Notes: generated by a model not told the origin, from the letters alone. A stretch of 55,075 nucleotides of DNA from Pyrinomonadaceae bacterium (GCA_013811945.1 JACCUI010000044.1:1-55075), one strand, 5' to 3'; positions 36,132 through 45,425 are shown, numbered from the stretch's first letter. Numbers and translations are program-made.

Positions 36132-36665
36132 CTACACCACGAGCACGTTTACCTTTGCGGGCTGCGAACCGCGTTCGCGGAAAAAGTTTACTTGCTCCTG
36201 CACCATATCCAGTTCCAGCACGTACTCGCCGGGATCTCGTGGCGCCGTCACTGTGATCGTGAGAGTTACTTCCTCGCCCGGCCGGATATCGTGCGGCAAG
36301 CTCACCCCGCCATCGAGATCGTTGACGACCTCTTCGGCAGTACCCTTGAGCCACCGGTCACGCAGAGTGATGGCGTAACGTGCGTCATCCTCTCCGAGCG
36401 CGGGCCAGACGGTCGTGCTGATGTTCTTGACTCGCGCACTAATGATGGCCACTTGCCCCGCTCTGAGTTTTGCCGGAGCATCTGCAACGACAATAGACGC
36501 CTTAAACCCCTCCCCCGGCAAAGCGGAGCTAATACGTGTGGTCTCGTTCGTGGAAGCGGACCTGGGGGAATCATTTGAACTAATGTGAGAATTCCTCGAG
36601 TCGCATCCAGTTGCAGCAAAAACCAAAGGGAAGGCTAGCGCTGCGGCTAGGGGTCCAAATTTCAT
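36132..36665 (-). CDS. Putative lipoprotein with Ig-like domain
   Basis: A 177-residue protein with a signal sequence ending in FAATGC, a plausible lipobox (Cys at about residue 21), a Ser/Asn-rich linker, and one beta-sandwich domain (about 52-177). The domain shows VKNISTTVWPALGEDD and DPGEYVLELDMVQEQVNFF, matching the C-terminal domains of the two proteins at 30569 and 32117. The start is well supported by AAAGGAG 6 bases before the ATG. A role in binding the growing or exported glycan at the membrane is an inference from the shared domain; the family has no established function that I can name. It resembles the NBR1 Ig-like fold in its motif order. Confidence 0.7.
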   Translation of the reverse strand: MKFGPLAAALAFPLVFAATGCDSRNSHISSNDSPRSASTNETTRISSALPGEGFKASIVVADAPAKLRAGQVAIISARVKNISTTVWPALGEDDARYAITLRDRWLKGTAEEVVNDLDGGVSLPHDIRPGEEVTLTITVTAPRDPGEYVLELDMVQEQVNFFRERGSQPAKVNVLVV

Positions 36666-36687
36666 AGCAACTCCTTTGTCCCATTTA

Positions 36688-38565
36688 TTATCGAGGCAGT
36701 GTCTGACTTTCGCTATGCGGTGGCAAGGAGAGCGTTAGCAAAACCATTTTGAGCTTCCTCCGTCCGGAGTACATCGGTATCTGCACGGGCAGCGTATCAA
36801 CGATCTCAAGCTTCCAGCGCGCCAGCTTGTTGCGGCAGGAGTTCAACTCGCTTTCCAGACATAGCGAGGCGATTCTTTGATTTCCGCCCTGGCGGAGCGC
36901 GCGCGCAAATCTGTCCCTACCTGGGGCGCTATCGAAGTAGTTGTCTACATAAGCGCAAAGGATCGGGGCATGGCTTGTAAGCAGCGACTGGACGCCGCTT
37001 GTAAGCATCCCGCTTTCAATCCACATTCCGACGTTCGTAAGCGGTTGTCTTTCGGCAGGCATCAGAAATTTTGCCAGGTCGTAATCCCGCAGGATGTAGC
37101 GGGCTTCTTGCCTGTAGCCAATCGGATCTTGAAAGAACGTCGGTCGCATGCTCCACTCGTTGCGGGCTATGTATGGTATCGCGGAGAGGCATTGTGCGAG
37201 CAGGGCGCATAGCAACAAGTTGGCCAGTCCCGCCTTAAGTAGCCGCGCGCTCTGAGTCTGTTGTTTGTTCGTGGCGAAGAGTGATGCGGCGAGACCTAAC
37301 AGTGTTACGCCGCCGAGCATCTCCACGAAAACAGCGTAGCGCGCATAGCCTGTCAACATAGCCGCCCAGAGAAGCGTTCCACTAAAGGCCACGAAGCCCA
37401 GGAGGCGAAGGCGGCGATCGAGGTTGGGCCATGCGAGTACCAGGATGGCAACTATGAAAACAATGGAAATTCTCCCGGAGTAAACCGCTAGCTCGCCAAA
37501 CCTTTCCGGCTTCAGAGTGACACGCAAAGGCCAAATGATCGTTTCCCACCACCCGTGTGGTCCCCATCTTCCATCTCCGAGATTTGAATTTGGCCAGAAG
37601 GGCGAATGGAAGATTCTATTGTAAAAAGGGAACACGGGGTTTCCTGTGTCACGCCAGATGTAGATGCTGTAAGGCAAGAGCGGAAGTGCAGAACCAATGG
37701 CAAGCCAGGCCGCGGCGCGCGCGGGTCTTAAATTGACGGGTTTCCGTCTCCAGAGTGCGTAAAAGTAGACCAGGATTATCGGAATGCAATAGGCAAGGTT
37801 CAATAACTTCAGTGCGATGCTTGCGCCCAGATATAGGCCCAGCCGGATACCGGAGCCGTGCGTATTCTCACTCGGGCCGGGTTGCAAAGCTATTTGCGTT
37901 GCCAGCAGCAGAAGTGGAATCGCCAACAAGTCAACCATGTAGTTGTTGACAAGAAAGAGCGCATGTTCAGTCCAGAGGATGAGTAACACGCCAGCGCTTC
38001 GCAACCATCTATTGCCGACGTAAGGCCGAATGAATTTTTCCAGAATGGTTCCCACCCAGAGAAGAACCAGGAGATTGGTGATTGTGCCAAGGCGGTAGCC
38101 CAACAGATGGCGACTAATGCCGAGTAGCATGTCGGGCGCCGGGTTGAGCGGATAGTACGCGGGAAAAAAGTCCCCGTCTCGAAATGGCCAGCCGCTGAGC
38201 CCCCTCTCAGCATTTACGAGCCTGTAGTTGAGCACGTCAAAGCTCGTATCCGGTAGGGCGGCGCGCATCGCGAAAATAAGAAGCAGGGGAAGTGCCACGA
38301 CAAGCCAGAACTGTCGTGGCGTTTTTTGATCATCGAATTCGTTCTTTGTGAGATGCAGGAGCCAAAGGACCACGGTCAACGCACCTGTCAGTACCCAGGC
38401 TATGATCTGATTGTCAATCAACCAGAGAAACTGGCGCACAAACGCCGCAATGTACAAGAGCACCACAAAGTCGCCAAACTCAACTTTGTGACCAACCGTC
38501 AGCACCGCCTGAGGCGCTGCCCGCCAGATGGCGGCGCTGAGGGTAGCGTCAGAATTCGAAGCCAT
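36688..38565 (-). CDS. GT-C type membrane protein
   Basis: A protein of about 625 residues with a dozen membrane helices. The first extracytoplasmic loop carries ALPDTSFDVLNYRLVNAERG, and DGDFFPAYYPLNPAPDM follows; aspartates in such loops are typical of GT-C glycosyltransferases. It ends with a soluble domain of about 150 residues containing YVDNYFDSAPGRDRFARAL. ATG 38565 (MASNSD) is chosen; the frame extends to 38706 with an alternative ATG at 38637, and none has a convincing ribosome binding site. It could be a polyprenyl-linked sugar transferase of the locus; donor and acceptor are unknown. Confidence 0.65.
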   Translation of the reverse strand: MASNSDATLSAAIWRAAPQAVLTVGHKVEFGDFVVLLYIAAFVRQFLWLIDNQIIAWVLTGALTVVLWLLHLTKNEFDDQKTPRQFWLVVALPLLLIFAMRAALPDTSFDVLNYRLVNAERGLSGWPFRDGDFFPAYYPLNPAPDMLLGISRHLLGYRLGTITNLLVLLWVGTILEKFIRPYVGNRWLRSAGVLLILWTEHALFLVNNYMVDLLAIPLLLLATQIALQPGPSENTHGSGIRLGLYLGASIALKLLNLAYCIPIILVYFYALWRRKPVNLRPARAAAWLAIGSALPLLPYSIYIWRDTGNPVFPFYNRIFHSPFWPNSNLGDGRWGPHGWWETIIWPLRVTLKPERFGELAVYSGRISIVFIVAILVLAWPNLDRRLRLLGFVAFSGTLLWAAMLTGYARYAVFVEMLGGVTLLGLAASLFATNKQQTQSARLLKAGLANLLLCALLAQCLSAIPYIARNEWSMRPTFFQDPIGYRQEARYILRDYDLAKFLMPAERQPLTNVGMWIESGMLTSGVQSLLTSHAPILCAYVDNYFDSAPGRDRFARALRQGGNQRIASLCLESELNSCRNKLARWKLEIVDTLPVQIPMYSGRRKLKMVLLTLSLPPHSESQTLPR

Positions 38566-38760
38566 GTGAGCTGTGCTGGTCAATCGATATAGAGCGGTGC
38601 AGTCGTCAACATTTTGTTGAGCGTTAAACGCTAACATCCTAGCTCGCAAAGTCCAATCTAGTCCCGCGCGAATGGACTGTGTCCGCCTGATTCCTGGCCA
38701 GTGCATGTTCCAGATAGCCCGAGTCCGCGTTGATATTGCTTAGAAACGAGGCATCCTCTG

Positions 38761-40287
38761 TCACTTCTGAATGTACGAGCGGAACGAGGCGCGCTCGATA
38801 ATCATTTGGCAGTCGCTGCAAGGCCATTCTGTGCTGATGACGAGAGAGCCTGTTGGCGGTCGCTGGTTTTTAGGGAGAACGACGAACTGACTGGTATCGA
38901 TCCCGGCGAGCGTCGCATACCAGTAAGCGTGCACGTAACCTGGAGCGCCCTGGTTGTCAATTAGATAGATCGGCCAAATGGGCATGCGCATCGCCGTCTG
39001 GAACACTTCCGGATAGAAGGTATCGAAGTTATGCCAACGTTCTGACGAGGCCCGGTGAAACTGCCAGCGAAAAACCGCGCCCTGCACGAGTATGCAAACG
39101 AGCAATAAGGTGATTATCGCGCGACGCGCCCGTGACCGGCCTTCGATTAGCCACGCCAGCGCAGGTACCATGAGGGTCAAGAGAAAGATCGGAAGTGCCA
39201 CCAGCCGCAAAGTGTGAAAGTGGTCAATCGTAAGAGATGAAGGTATGGGAGCAACCACCAGGCCGAAGAGAACAAACCGCCACCAGGGGTCGCGCCTGAG
39301 ACGTGACCGCGCCAGAACCACTATCAACCCAATCACGGCCAGAACAACTGACGCGGCCAGCAAGCTTCCCATTGTCTGCACGTGATGGCGCGGTTCCGGA
39401 TCACCAGACACCAACCAGAACCAGGGATTGAAGCTGCCGACGTAGCTGACAACGAAACGGCTCGCAATCTCTGCCCAGGAGCTCGTGGAGGTGATGTAGC
39501 TGACGTAACCAAAGCGTGAGCTGAGGGCTCCGGCATGACTGCGGCTAAAAATGAGCAGAGGGATCAGTAAGGCTCCGTAGATAGGCCAGGTACGAAAGGT
39601 TGCCCGCCACCATCGTCCTGACCCGCCCCGCCCGTCAAAAAGTAGCAGTCCGAGCGCCAGCAGCGGTGCCAGCACTCTTCCGACTGAATAGGTGTAGGTG
39701 ATCAACGCCAGCATGAAAGCAACCAGCAGGCTGTCCGACCATTCCCAGTTTCGCTTGCGGTCGGCGCGGAGTACAAAAAGAAGCAATAGCGCGAGCGCGA
39801 GTGGTAGCAGTGCAACTTCAAACACGAGTCGGCTGATCTCAAATAACCAGGGTGTGACGAGCGTTGTAAGTCCTACGACAAAACCGATTGTGAGCTGATT
39901 TCCGGGACTATCTTCTGAGCGGTCGTTTACCGTTCGCGCACTCAGCGCCCCTACTAACCCGAGCACGATCGCGGCAGCCATGCCGAGCGTCGCGCTCAGC
40001 GCGCGCGCGACGGCGATGCTGGGCCCAGTAAAGCAGTAAATTCCAGCGAGCAGATAGATGTAAGCCGGACTTTTATACTCTCCAAAGGCGCGAAAAAAGA
40101 AGGGCCACCTCTGGCCATGCTCGTCCGCGCCGGATAGGGAGATGAGGTGAGCGTTATAGGCAATGGAAGACTCGTCCACAAAAAAGCCCGGAGGATTCTT
40201 CGGCAATTCCCCAAGATATGAGGCCACCGTCAACAGCGTTGTGCCGAGCAGTATGATCACCAGGCCATTCAGTCGTGCTCGGTTCAT
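38761..40287 (-). CDS. GT-C glycosyltransferase (GT39/ArnT-like)
   Basis: A 508-residue membrane protein starting with a helix (LVIILLGTTLLTVASYLGEL). The catalytic loop GFFVDESSIAYNAHLI carries the acidic DE pair, followed by DEHGQRWPFFFRAFGEYKSP, a very typical signature of the ArnT/PMT_2 class. About ten more helices follow and a short periplasmic C-terminal domain ends at SFRSYIQK. It likely transfers a sugar from polyprenyl phosphate to a lipid or glycan on the periplasmic face. It lies 21 bases downstream of the GT4 gene at 40309 in transcription order, so co-transcription is likely. Confidence 0.8.
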   Translation of the reverse strand: MNRARLNGLVIILLGTTLLTVASYLGELPKNPPGFFVDESSIAYNAHLISLSGADEHGQRWPFFFRAFGEYKSPAYIYLLAGIYCFTGPSIAVARALSATLGMAAAIVLGLVGALSARTVNDRSEDSPGNQLTIGFVVGLTTLVTPWLFEISRLVFEVALLPLALALLLLFVLRADRKRNWEWSDSLLVAFMLALITYTYSVGRVLAPLLALGLLLFDGRGGSGRWWRATFRTWPIYGALLIPLLIFSRSHAGALSSRFGYVSYITSTSSWAEIASRFVVSYVGSFNPWFWLVSGDPEPRHHVQTMGSLLAASVVLAVIGLIVVLARSRLRRDPWWRFVLFGLVVAPIPSSLTIDHFHTLRLVALPIFLLTLMVPALAWLIEGRSRARRAIITLLLVCILVQGAVFRWQFHRASSERWHNFDTFYPEVFQTAMRMPIWPIYLIDNQGAPGYVHAYWYATLAGIDTSQFVVLPKNQRPPTGSLVISTEWPCSDCQMIIERASFRSYIQK

Positions 40288-40308
40288 ATTACGGTCGATG
40301 TTTCTTGA

Positions 40309-41361
40309 TTAGGCTGCGGAGATGAGCCGGTCGATCACGTTCTGCCACGATAAATTCATGGCCTCAAGTTTCTCTCGTCCGCGCAGACCCATCTTTCGAG
40401 ACCGCTCCCGATCCAGGTAAAGCGCGTCCAGGGATTCCGCAATGACGCGTGGGTCGGGCTCGACGACGAAACCGTCCTGGTCATGTTCGACGAATTCAGT
40501 CGCGCCGCCGCCATCGGTAGGCACCACGACAGGCTTGCCCGAAAGCATTCCTTCGAGCGTTACGTAGCCATAGTCTTCGTCAAAAGGGAGGTAACACACG
40601 CCCAGCGCGTTTGCATACAACTCGATCATCTCTGGTTCCGAAACGAATCCAACCAGTTTTACAAGTTTGCCGACTCCGTGTTGTTTGATGAGCGAGTGGT
40701 AGTGCTTGAGGTTGGATGAATTGCCGGCCAGAACGACCTTGATAGGAGTGCGCGCAAACTTCATTGCTTCAATCAAGAGTTCCTGGCGCTTCTGTGGTTC
40801 CAGCCGACTGGGATAGAAAATGTAATCGCCCTGTTCGCCACTCCGCAGTTGCTCGAAGCGCGGTGGCGGATGATAGAGCGGCTCGCTCTCGATCTGGTTG
40901 TAGCGTCTGAGTCTTTCGGCGACCGTTTTTGAGTTGGCAAAGACTCTTTTCGCCTCAGGGATGAAGCGAGTGTCGCAGTGACGTATCCATTCGCGCACTC
41001 GGGTGCCTTCGGGGTAAGTTGAGAGATCGTCGAAGGCCGTGCCCCAAAGGTTATAAGCCGCGCGGTACTGGTGCATGACCCACAGGACTTTTCTCTCGTG
41101 CGCCACCAGGTAGGCGGGAAACTTCATTCCGATGATCAGGTCGACAGGCTTCCCATTCGCCTCGGTCAAGTCGAGCAGGCGCCAGGCCAGCGCCCCGCGG
41201 ATGATCTCGGATGGGGGATACCACTTAAATGGCAACGCCACCACCTCAGCCTGGTAGCCGCCTATCTGGAGAGCTCGCTTGAGGCCATCGACGTGAGACT
41301 CCGCACCACCGCTGGTGAAAGGAACCTGTGTGGTGCAAATAAGGATGTTGCGGATCGACAT
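40309..41361 (-). CDS. GT4-family glycosyltransferase
   Basis: A 350-residue GT-B enzyme. The N-terminal loop is TQVPFTSGGAESHVDGLKRA, the donor domain starts at YIFYPSRLEPQKRQELLIEA (about 180-199), and the nucleotide-sugar site is DEDYGYVTLEGMLSGKPVVV with Glu262 and Glu270 in EX7E spacing. Such enzymes extend undecaprenyl-linked glycans in the cytoplasm. It follows the methyltransferase gene by about 130 bases and precedes a GT-C gene, all on the minus strand. The sugar specificity is not readable. Confidence 0.85.
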   Translation of the reverse strand: MSIRNILICTTQVPFTSGGAESHVDGLKRALQIGGYQAEVVALPFKWYPPSEIIRGALAWRLLDLTEANGKPVDLIIGMKFPAYLVAHERKVLWVMHQYRAAYNLWGTAFDDLSTYPEGTRVREWIRHCDTRFIPEAKRVFANSKTVAERLRRYNQIESEPLYHPPPRFEQLRSGEQGDYIFYPSRLEPQKRQELLIEAMKFARTPIKVVLAGNSSNLKHYHSLIKQHGVGKLVKLVGFVSEPEMIELYANALGVCYLPFDEDYGYVTLEGMLSGKPVVVPTDGGGATEFVEHDQDGFVVEPDPRVIAESLDALYLDRERSRKMGLRGREKLEAMNLSWQNVIDRLISAA

Positions 41362-41464
41362 AGCGTCGAAGTCAGAAGTCCGGAGTCAGCGAAGGTATTT
41401 TAGAATTTAGTTTTTTCATTTTTAATTGTTCAGGAACAAACTCGACTTCAAACTCGTGGCCTTG

Positions 41465-41491
41465 TCAAAAATCAAAAATCAAAAATCAAAA
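41465..41491. repeat. Heptanucleotide tandem repeat
   Basis: Four consecutive TCAAAAA units, the last one shortened, lie between the methyltransferase stop (41494) and the next gene. A T-rich run on the transcribed strand could add to termination, but no hairpin precedes it. Confidence 0.6.
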
Positions 41492-41493
41492 CT

Positions 41494-42828
41494 TCATTGA
41501 ATCACGATATTGCACACAGCGATAGACAACTTGCGGTCGTCGCGCGTCTCTTCGCCCGAGGGCCGCGGTTGCCACGTGCGGTCAGCGAGAATTTCCATCT
41601 CAAACTCACCAGCCGCACTAGAACTCAAAGACTCGGGGACGGGTACGCGCAGATTCAGCCACGAGTGATCAAAAAGCGAGAAGGCGCAAACCCTGATCCC
41701 GTTTAAGAGGATTTCCAATCCCAGGGGACGCTCGCGGAGGTCGGGCATGTGGGTCGTTAGATCGATGCTGATCTCAGAGAGCTGCTTAACGCCGAACGAT
41801 ACACTGCTGCGGTGGCTCATCCAGCGCGCGACCGGCGGCAGGATATTCGGCTCGAACCAGCCATCGTCAAACGTCGCATTCTTGCTCCGATCCAGACAAA
41901 CGGCCGGCGCCGTGTCGTCAGCAGGGCCGGATGCAAACAGCGCGCGGCGGTCACGATGCTCGTTATAAAACGGTCCCAAGGGCTGATCTGAAGCTTTCAA
42001 AAAAAGGTAGAGGCCGCTCCTCGGCAAAGAGATCTGGAGGTCGGAAATCTTTCCAAAGACGTAACCCATCGCCAGATCGAAGGCGCGGCGCTCCTTGAAG
42101 GAAAGATCACGCAGGTAGACGAGAAAATCCGCCTCAAAATGTAGCCCGTATTTGTCCGCCTGCTTTATGAATTCTTCGCTGCTAAGACAAAGCGTGTAAC
42201 GCGGCTCGGATGCGACGTGGTCAAAGAAGCGTCGGAATCGAGCCGTGTGCTCCTGTTCTTCCTCCAGGCCCACGTGTCCATCAACCTCGACGAACCGCCG
42301 CAATTCCTCCGGGCTCATTTCGTCGTAAGACTTCTGCGCGCGACGATCCGTGCATTCAATGCCGTGCATCGTTACGCCACCCGGTCGCAGCACCCGCCTG
42401 ACTTCGGCAAGCACCGCGTCTTTTTCTTCAAAACCAACGTGACCGATCACGTCAAGACTGACCACATAATCGAAACTCTCGTCCGCCAGAGGCAGCTGCG
42501 ACAGTTCAGCGCTAAGAGCGGAGTCGTAGCCGTTGCGCCGCGCAGCCTGTGCGCTCTCTGGCGAGAGATCAACTCCGGTGAGGGTAACAGCTTTGCGCTT
42601 TAACAAAGCCAGCATCCCCGCCCCGCAGCCAAGATCAAGCACGGAAGAACCCGCCCGCACGTTATCGTAAACCCACATCGTCCGCGCGAAGCGCATGTCA
42701 AAACGGTCCAGCGCCTTGAAGTAACGAGCGTCGAGTACCTCGTCCGAAACAAACTTCGTGCGGTAGAACTCGGCAGGATCGACGATCCCGGCACGTTGAT
42801 ATAAATCGTCGCTGGATGAAGATGGCAT
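41494..42828 (-). CDS. Methyltransferase with C-terminal beta-sandwich domain, chain-cap candidate
   Basis: A 444-residue protein. Residues 1-270 form a class I methyltransferase with motif I SSVLDLGCGAGMLALL (61-76), FDYVVSLDVIGHVGF and VRRVLRPGGVTMHGIE. Residues 330-444 form a beta-rich domain (GWFEPNILPPVARWM, then LGLEILLNGIRVCAFSLFD) of a type often attached to enzymes of surface-glycan clusters. ATG 42828 is chosen over the 42897 frame start because the earlier part lies next to the family A palindrome and is not protein-like. It follows wzt and the coiled-coil gene, the position occupied by the chain-terminating WbdD in E. coli O8/O9a clusters. Capping of the polysaccharide by methylation is inferred. 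Confidence 0.75.
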   Translation of the reverse strand: MPSSSSDDLYQRAGIVDPAEFYRTKFVSDEVLDARYFKALDRFDMRFARTMWVYDNVRAGSSVLDLGCGAGMLALLKRKAVTLTGVDLSPESAQAARRNGYDSALSAELSQLPLADESFDYVVSLDVIGHVGFEEKDAVLAEVRRVLRPGGVTMHGIECTDRRAQKSYDEMSPEELRRFVEVDGHVGLEEEQEHTARFRRFFDHVASEPRYTLCLSSEEFIKQADKYGLHFEADFLVYLRDLSFKERRAFDLAMGYVFGKISDLQISLPRSGLYLFLKASDQPLGPFYNEHRDRRALFASGPADDTAPAVCLDRSKNATFDDGWFEPNILPPVARWMSHRSSVSFGVKQLSEISIDLTTHMPDLRERPLGLEILLNGIRVCAFSLFDHSWLNLRVPVPESLSSSAAGEFEMEILADRTWQPRPSGEETRDDRKLSIAVCNIVIQ

Positions 42829-42870
42829 AGCTTCTAAAGGCGTGAATCGTGAATCGTGACCGGAACGAGA

Positions 42871-42939
42871 CGAGTCCACCAAATGACACGAAGTCACACT
42901 AACTCGTCCTTCGTGCTGTTTCGTGCGTTTCGTGGATCG
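42871..42939. repeat. Palindromic intergenic element, family A
   Basis: The left arm contains GTCCACCAAATGACACGAA and the right arm TTCGTGCGTTTCGTGGATCG. It separates the methyltransferase from the coiled-coil gene. Beside it a short direct repeat CGTGAATCGTGAATCGTGAC occupies 42841-42860. Confidence 0.7.
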
Positions 42940-43026
42940 TAACTGTTGCTGAAACTTTGCTCAAGAAGAATCCCCTGGGCCTATTAGACTGAACACAAAA
43001 CTGACGAAACCAACGCTGGCCTGTCT

Positions 43027-43749
43027 TCAAGATTTACGTTTCGAATTTTCCAGCTTGTCCAACCGCGATTCAAGGTTGCGACGTGCGCGATCGAGCAATA
43101 CTTCCGCCTCGCTCATTTCGAGTGAGAGTTGCTTGAAGCAGACACGTTGCTCTTCGAGACGCTGCTGATCGCGCTCTCGCAACTCCCGGGTCAGGTCGGC
43201 CAGCCGGGCACTCAGCTCCAGACTTCGCGCTTGTTGCTTCGCCTCCATTTGTGCCCGGTAAGCTTCCGCCTCTGACTCAAGCTCTGCTCGCTGCGTCATC
43301 ATTTCTATCCGGGTTTGTTTAAGCTGCTGCGCCCGCACTTCCACCTCCGCGCTCATCCCGGCCCGCTTCTGTTCCAGATCCTGGAGCGCATCCAGCATTT
43401 CGCGAAGGGCATGATGCACGGCAGCGTTGAAGTTGATCTGCTCCCACGAATACCAGCGCGTGGCTTGTTTAAACCGCCGCTTGACCCACAGCTCCAGACG
43501 CGCAAGTCCTCCGCTGCGATTGCTGACGAGGGGCGGCAGCCGGTCCCAGGCTCGCGCCGTCGTTGTGAGATATGTGTCGATGCGCGCCATGGTCTCAGGC
43601 GTTCTGGGCGCTGATTCGCCTCTGGGGATGTTGTGAACTGTGGCGGCGCTTGCTACGAGTGTGCGCGAGGTCTCTGCTTCCAACTCGGCCGTTTTGCGGA
43701 CGCGCTCGCGTATCTCTCGGAGAGTGCTTTCAACTTCCTCATCAACCAT
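43027..43749 (-). CDS. Coiled-coil protein coupled to wzt
   Basis: A 240-residue protein with no membrane helix or signal peptide. Residues 1-80 are mixed. A conserved-looking segment VKRRFKQATRWYSWEQINF then NAAVHHALREML (about 89-119) resembles the motif in front of coiled coils in polysaccharide methyltransferases. From about 105 to 235 the sequence is an almost unbroken coiled coil (LEQKRAGMSAEVEVRAQQLK, RAELESEAEAYRAQMEAKQQ). Its start overlaps the 3' end of wzt by 8 bases, so translation is coupled. About 130 helical residues would span roughly 19 nm. I infer a molecular-ruler or scaffold role for chain length, by analogy with the WbdD coiled coil. A general structural protein is the alternative. 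Confidence 0.7.
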   Translation of the reverse strand: MVDEEVESTLREIRERVRKTAELEAETSRTLVASAATVHNIPRGESAPRTPETMARIDTYLTTTARAWDRLPPLVSNRSGGLARLELWVKRRFKQATRWYSWEQINFNAAVHHALREMLDALQDLEQKRAGMSAEVEVRAQQLKQTRIEMMTQRAELESEAEAYRAQMEAKQQARSLELSARLADLTRELRERDQQRLEEQRVCFKQLSLEMSEAEVLLDRARRNLESRLDKLENSKRKS

Positions 43750-45070
43750 GAGCCACTCCCTCTGGCTTGATATTTAGCGCGCGCTCTTCGCGCTGCTCCG
43801 CGGCCAGCAGGTTTGGGGGCCGGCGTCGCGCGGTGGCGGTCGCATCGAGATTAGCCACCCCTTCGGTCCGCGTCATGCTTGTTACGTTGAAGAAGAGAGC
43901 GCCATCCAGCCAGTCGTAAGCCTGCCCATCGCGGCCGTGAATCGCAAACGAAATCGAATAGTGGTCAACCCCCAGCCAGCAGTTAAACGCGAAGCTAACC
44001 TCCAATCCCTCACCGCGTCTCACTGGGCCAAATTCGATCTGCTGCTCTTTCGTGTTAGTTCCGTAGGCGTGTATACCGTGACGATTGCGAATGAGAAAGC
44101 CAACCACGGGTTCGTTCACGTCCCGGTGGAACCGCGCGATTACGCGCGCCGTCAAAGGCTCGCCGGTTTCGCTAATTTCGACGCGGCGGTGGGCGGCGTC
44201 AGTGAGTTCGGCTCCCACAATCTCGGCGCTGCCATCTCCGTGACGATAAGTGTAACTCAGAGGGGCGAGGCTTTCGTCAGATGGTACGGGATCCGCGGAA
44301 GACGTGCTTGCAGACGTCTCCGCATCATACGCCTCCTCGCGCTCCATAATGACCTTCTGATAACGGTTAAGCACGTCGGTGGGTTTGCCGTCTGCGATTA
44401 CTCGTCCGGCATTCAAGAGGATGGCCCGGGTGCACAAGGCGCGCACAGCGGCTGCATCATGAGAAACGAAAAGTACCGTCCTACCATGCTCCTGAAGTTC
44501 CTTGATGCGACGCAGACATCGATGCTGAAAGACTGCATCACCGACGGCCAGCGCTTCGTCAACGATCAGAATGTCAGGCTCGACGCTGGCGGCGATGGCG
44601 AACGCCAGGCGTACATACATGCCGCTCGAATAAGTCTTTACTGTTTGATGAATGAAGGGCCCGATCTCCGCAAAACGTTCGATCTCCGGAAGGTGGGCTT
44701 GCGTCTCGCTGCGCGAAAAACCCATTAATGTCGCATTCATGAAAATATTCTCAATACCCGTAAATTCGGAATTGAAACCGGCGCCAAGCTCAAGCAGGGC
44801 GGCAATCCGGCCCTCGTGCCAAACGTTACCGTGGGTGGGATCCAGCGTTCCGGTCATTATCTGTAGCAGCGTTGATTTGCCGCTGCCGTTGGGTCCGACG
44901 ATGCCCGTGGTGGTGCCCGCTTCGATCTCGAACCCGATGTCTTTAAGGGCCCAGAATTCGCGATGTCGTTTCCAGCGACCGCGCGTAAGCATCTCCCTCA
45001 GGCGATCGTTCGGCCTGTCATAGATGCGATACACCTTGGAAACGCCTTCAACGCGCAGTGCCGGGCTCAT
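43742..45070 (-). CDS. wzt: Polysaccharide ABC transporter ATP-binding protein with Wzt C-terminal domain
   Basis: A 442-residue protein with a nucleotide-binding domain: Walker A GPNGSGKST (59-67), signature YSSGMYVRLAF (147-157), Walker B DILIVDEALA (166-175) and the H-loop FVSHD. A C-terminal Wzt-type beta-sandwich (about 275-398; AEIVGAELTDAAHRRVEI, then GVDHYSISFAIHG) recognises the capped end of the glycan in E. coli O9a. The final 40 residues are unstructured. ATG 45070 is used; TTG 45100 is an alternative. The permease partner is not adjacent but is probably the gene at 52030 on the other strand. Function: energises export of undecaprenyl-linked polysaccharide across the inner membrane. 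Confidence 0.9.
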   Translation of the reverse strand: MSPALRVEGVSKVYRIYDRPNDRLREMLTRGRWKRHREFWALKDIGFEIEAGTTTGIVGPNGSGKSTLLQIMTGTLDPTHGNVWHEGRIAALLELGAGFNSEFTGIENIFMNATLMGFSRSETQAHLPEIERFAEIGPFIHQTVKTYSSGMYVRLAFAIAASVEPDILIVDEALAVGDAVFQHRCLRRIKELQEHGRTVLFVSHDAAAVRALCTRAILLNAGRVIADGKPTDVLNRYQKVIMEREEAYDAETSASTSSADPVPSDESLAPLSYTYRHGDGSAEIVGAELTDAAHRRVEISETGEPLTARVIARFHRDVNEPVVGFLIRNRHGIHAYGTNTKEQQIEFGPVRRGEGLEVSFAFNCWLGVDHYSISFAIHGRDGQAYDWLDGALFFNVTSMTRTEGVANLDATATARRRPPNLLAAEQREERALNIKPEGVAHG

Positions 45071-45425
45071 AGTTTTGAAACGATAACTGTTCTGGGCCAA
45101 GCGGTAAAGCCAGGGGAAACACGGGCGTGGGTCAGGTTGAACCTCTCTACTTTTTCTGCACAGGAGTCGTCATGCTGCAGATAATTACGAAAAGCCAACT
45201 GAGCTACTACCGAAACACACGGCTTGGGCGCTCAAGTCGTCTAGTATCAAAGGGTTGTTTACGTGCATGCTTGCGGTTACGCGCTGGTTCTGCGTAAAAT
45301 GGCGCTTCTTTTGGGTGCCCGGTGTTGAGAACTAATTCTACGAACTACACCAGGCGCATACTGCTGCTCAGGCTCCCATGGGCATCTAATCTGCTCGTAT
45401 CTACGTCTTTATTTCGGAGGGTTTT
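45071..45425. other. Divergent intergenic region between wzt and a secreted-protein gene
   Basis: No gene is seen. It should hold promoters for both directions. Weak candidates exist (for example TTGCGG with a GTAAAA 17 bases later near 45268-45296), but none is convincing. GGAGG just before GTG 45426 is a clear ribosome binding site for the secreted protein. Confidence 0.4.

Noticed and set aside
35580..36578. A 332-residue plus-strand frame opposite the PIG-V-like and lipoprotein genes
   Set aside because: Antisense to two genes with clear motifs, a signal peptide and a ribosome binding site on the minus strand.
29721..36665. tRNA-modifying role for the CmoB-like methyltransferase
   Set aside because: Sequence alone cannot exclude it, but the fused Ig-like domain and the polysaccharide context make a glycan-related substrate more likely, so no cmoB symbol was given.
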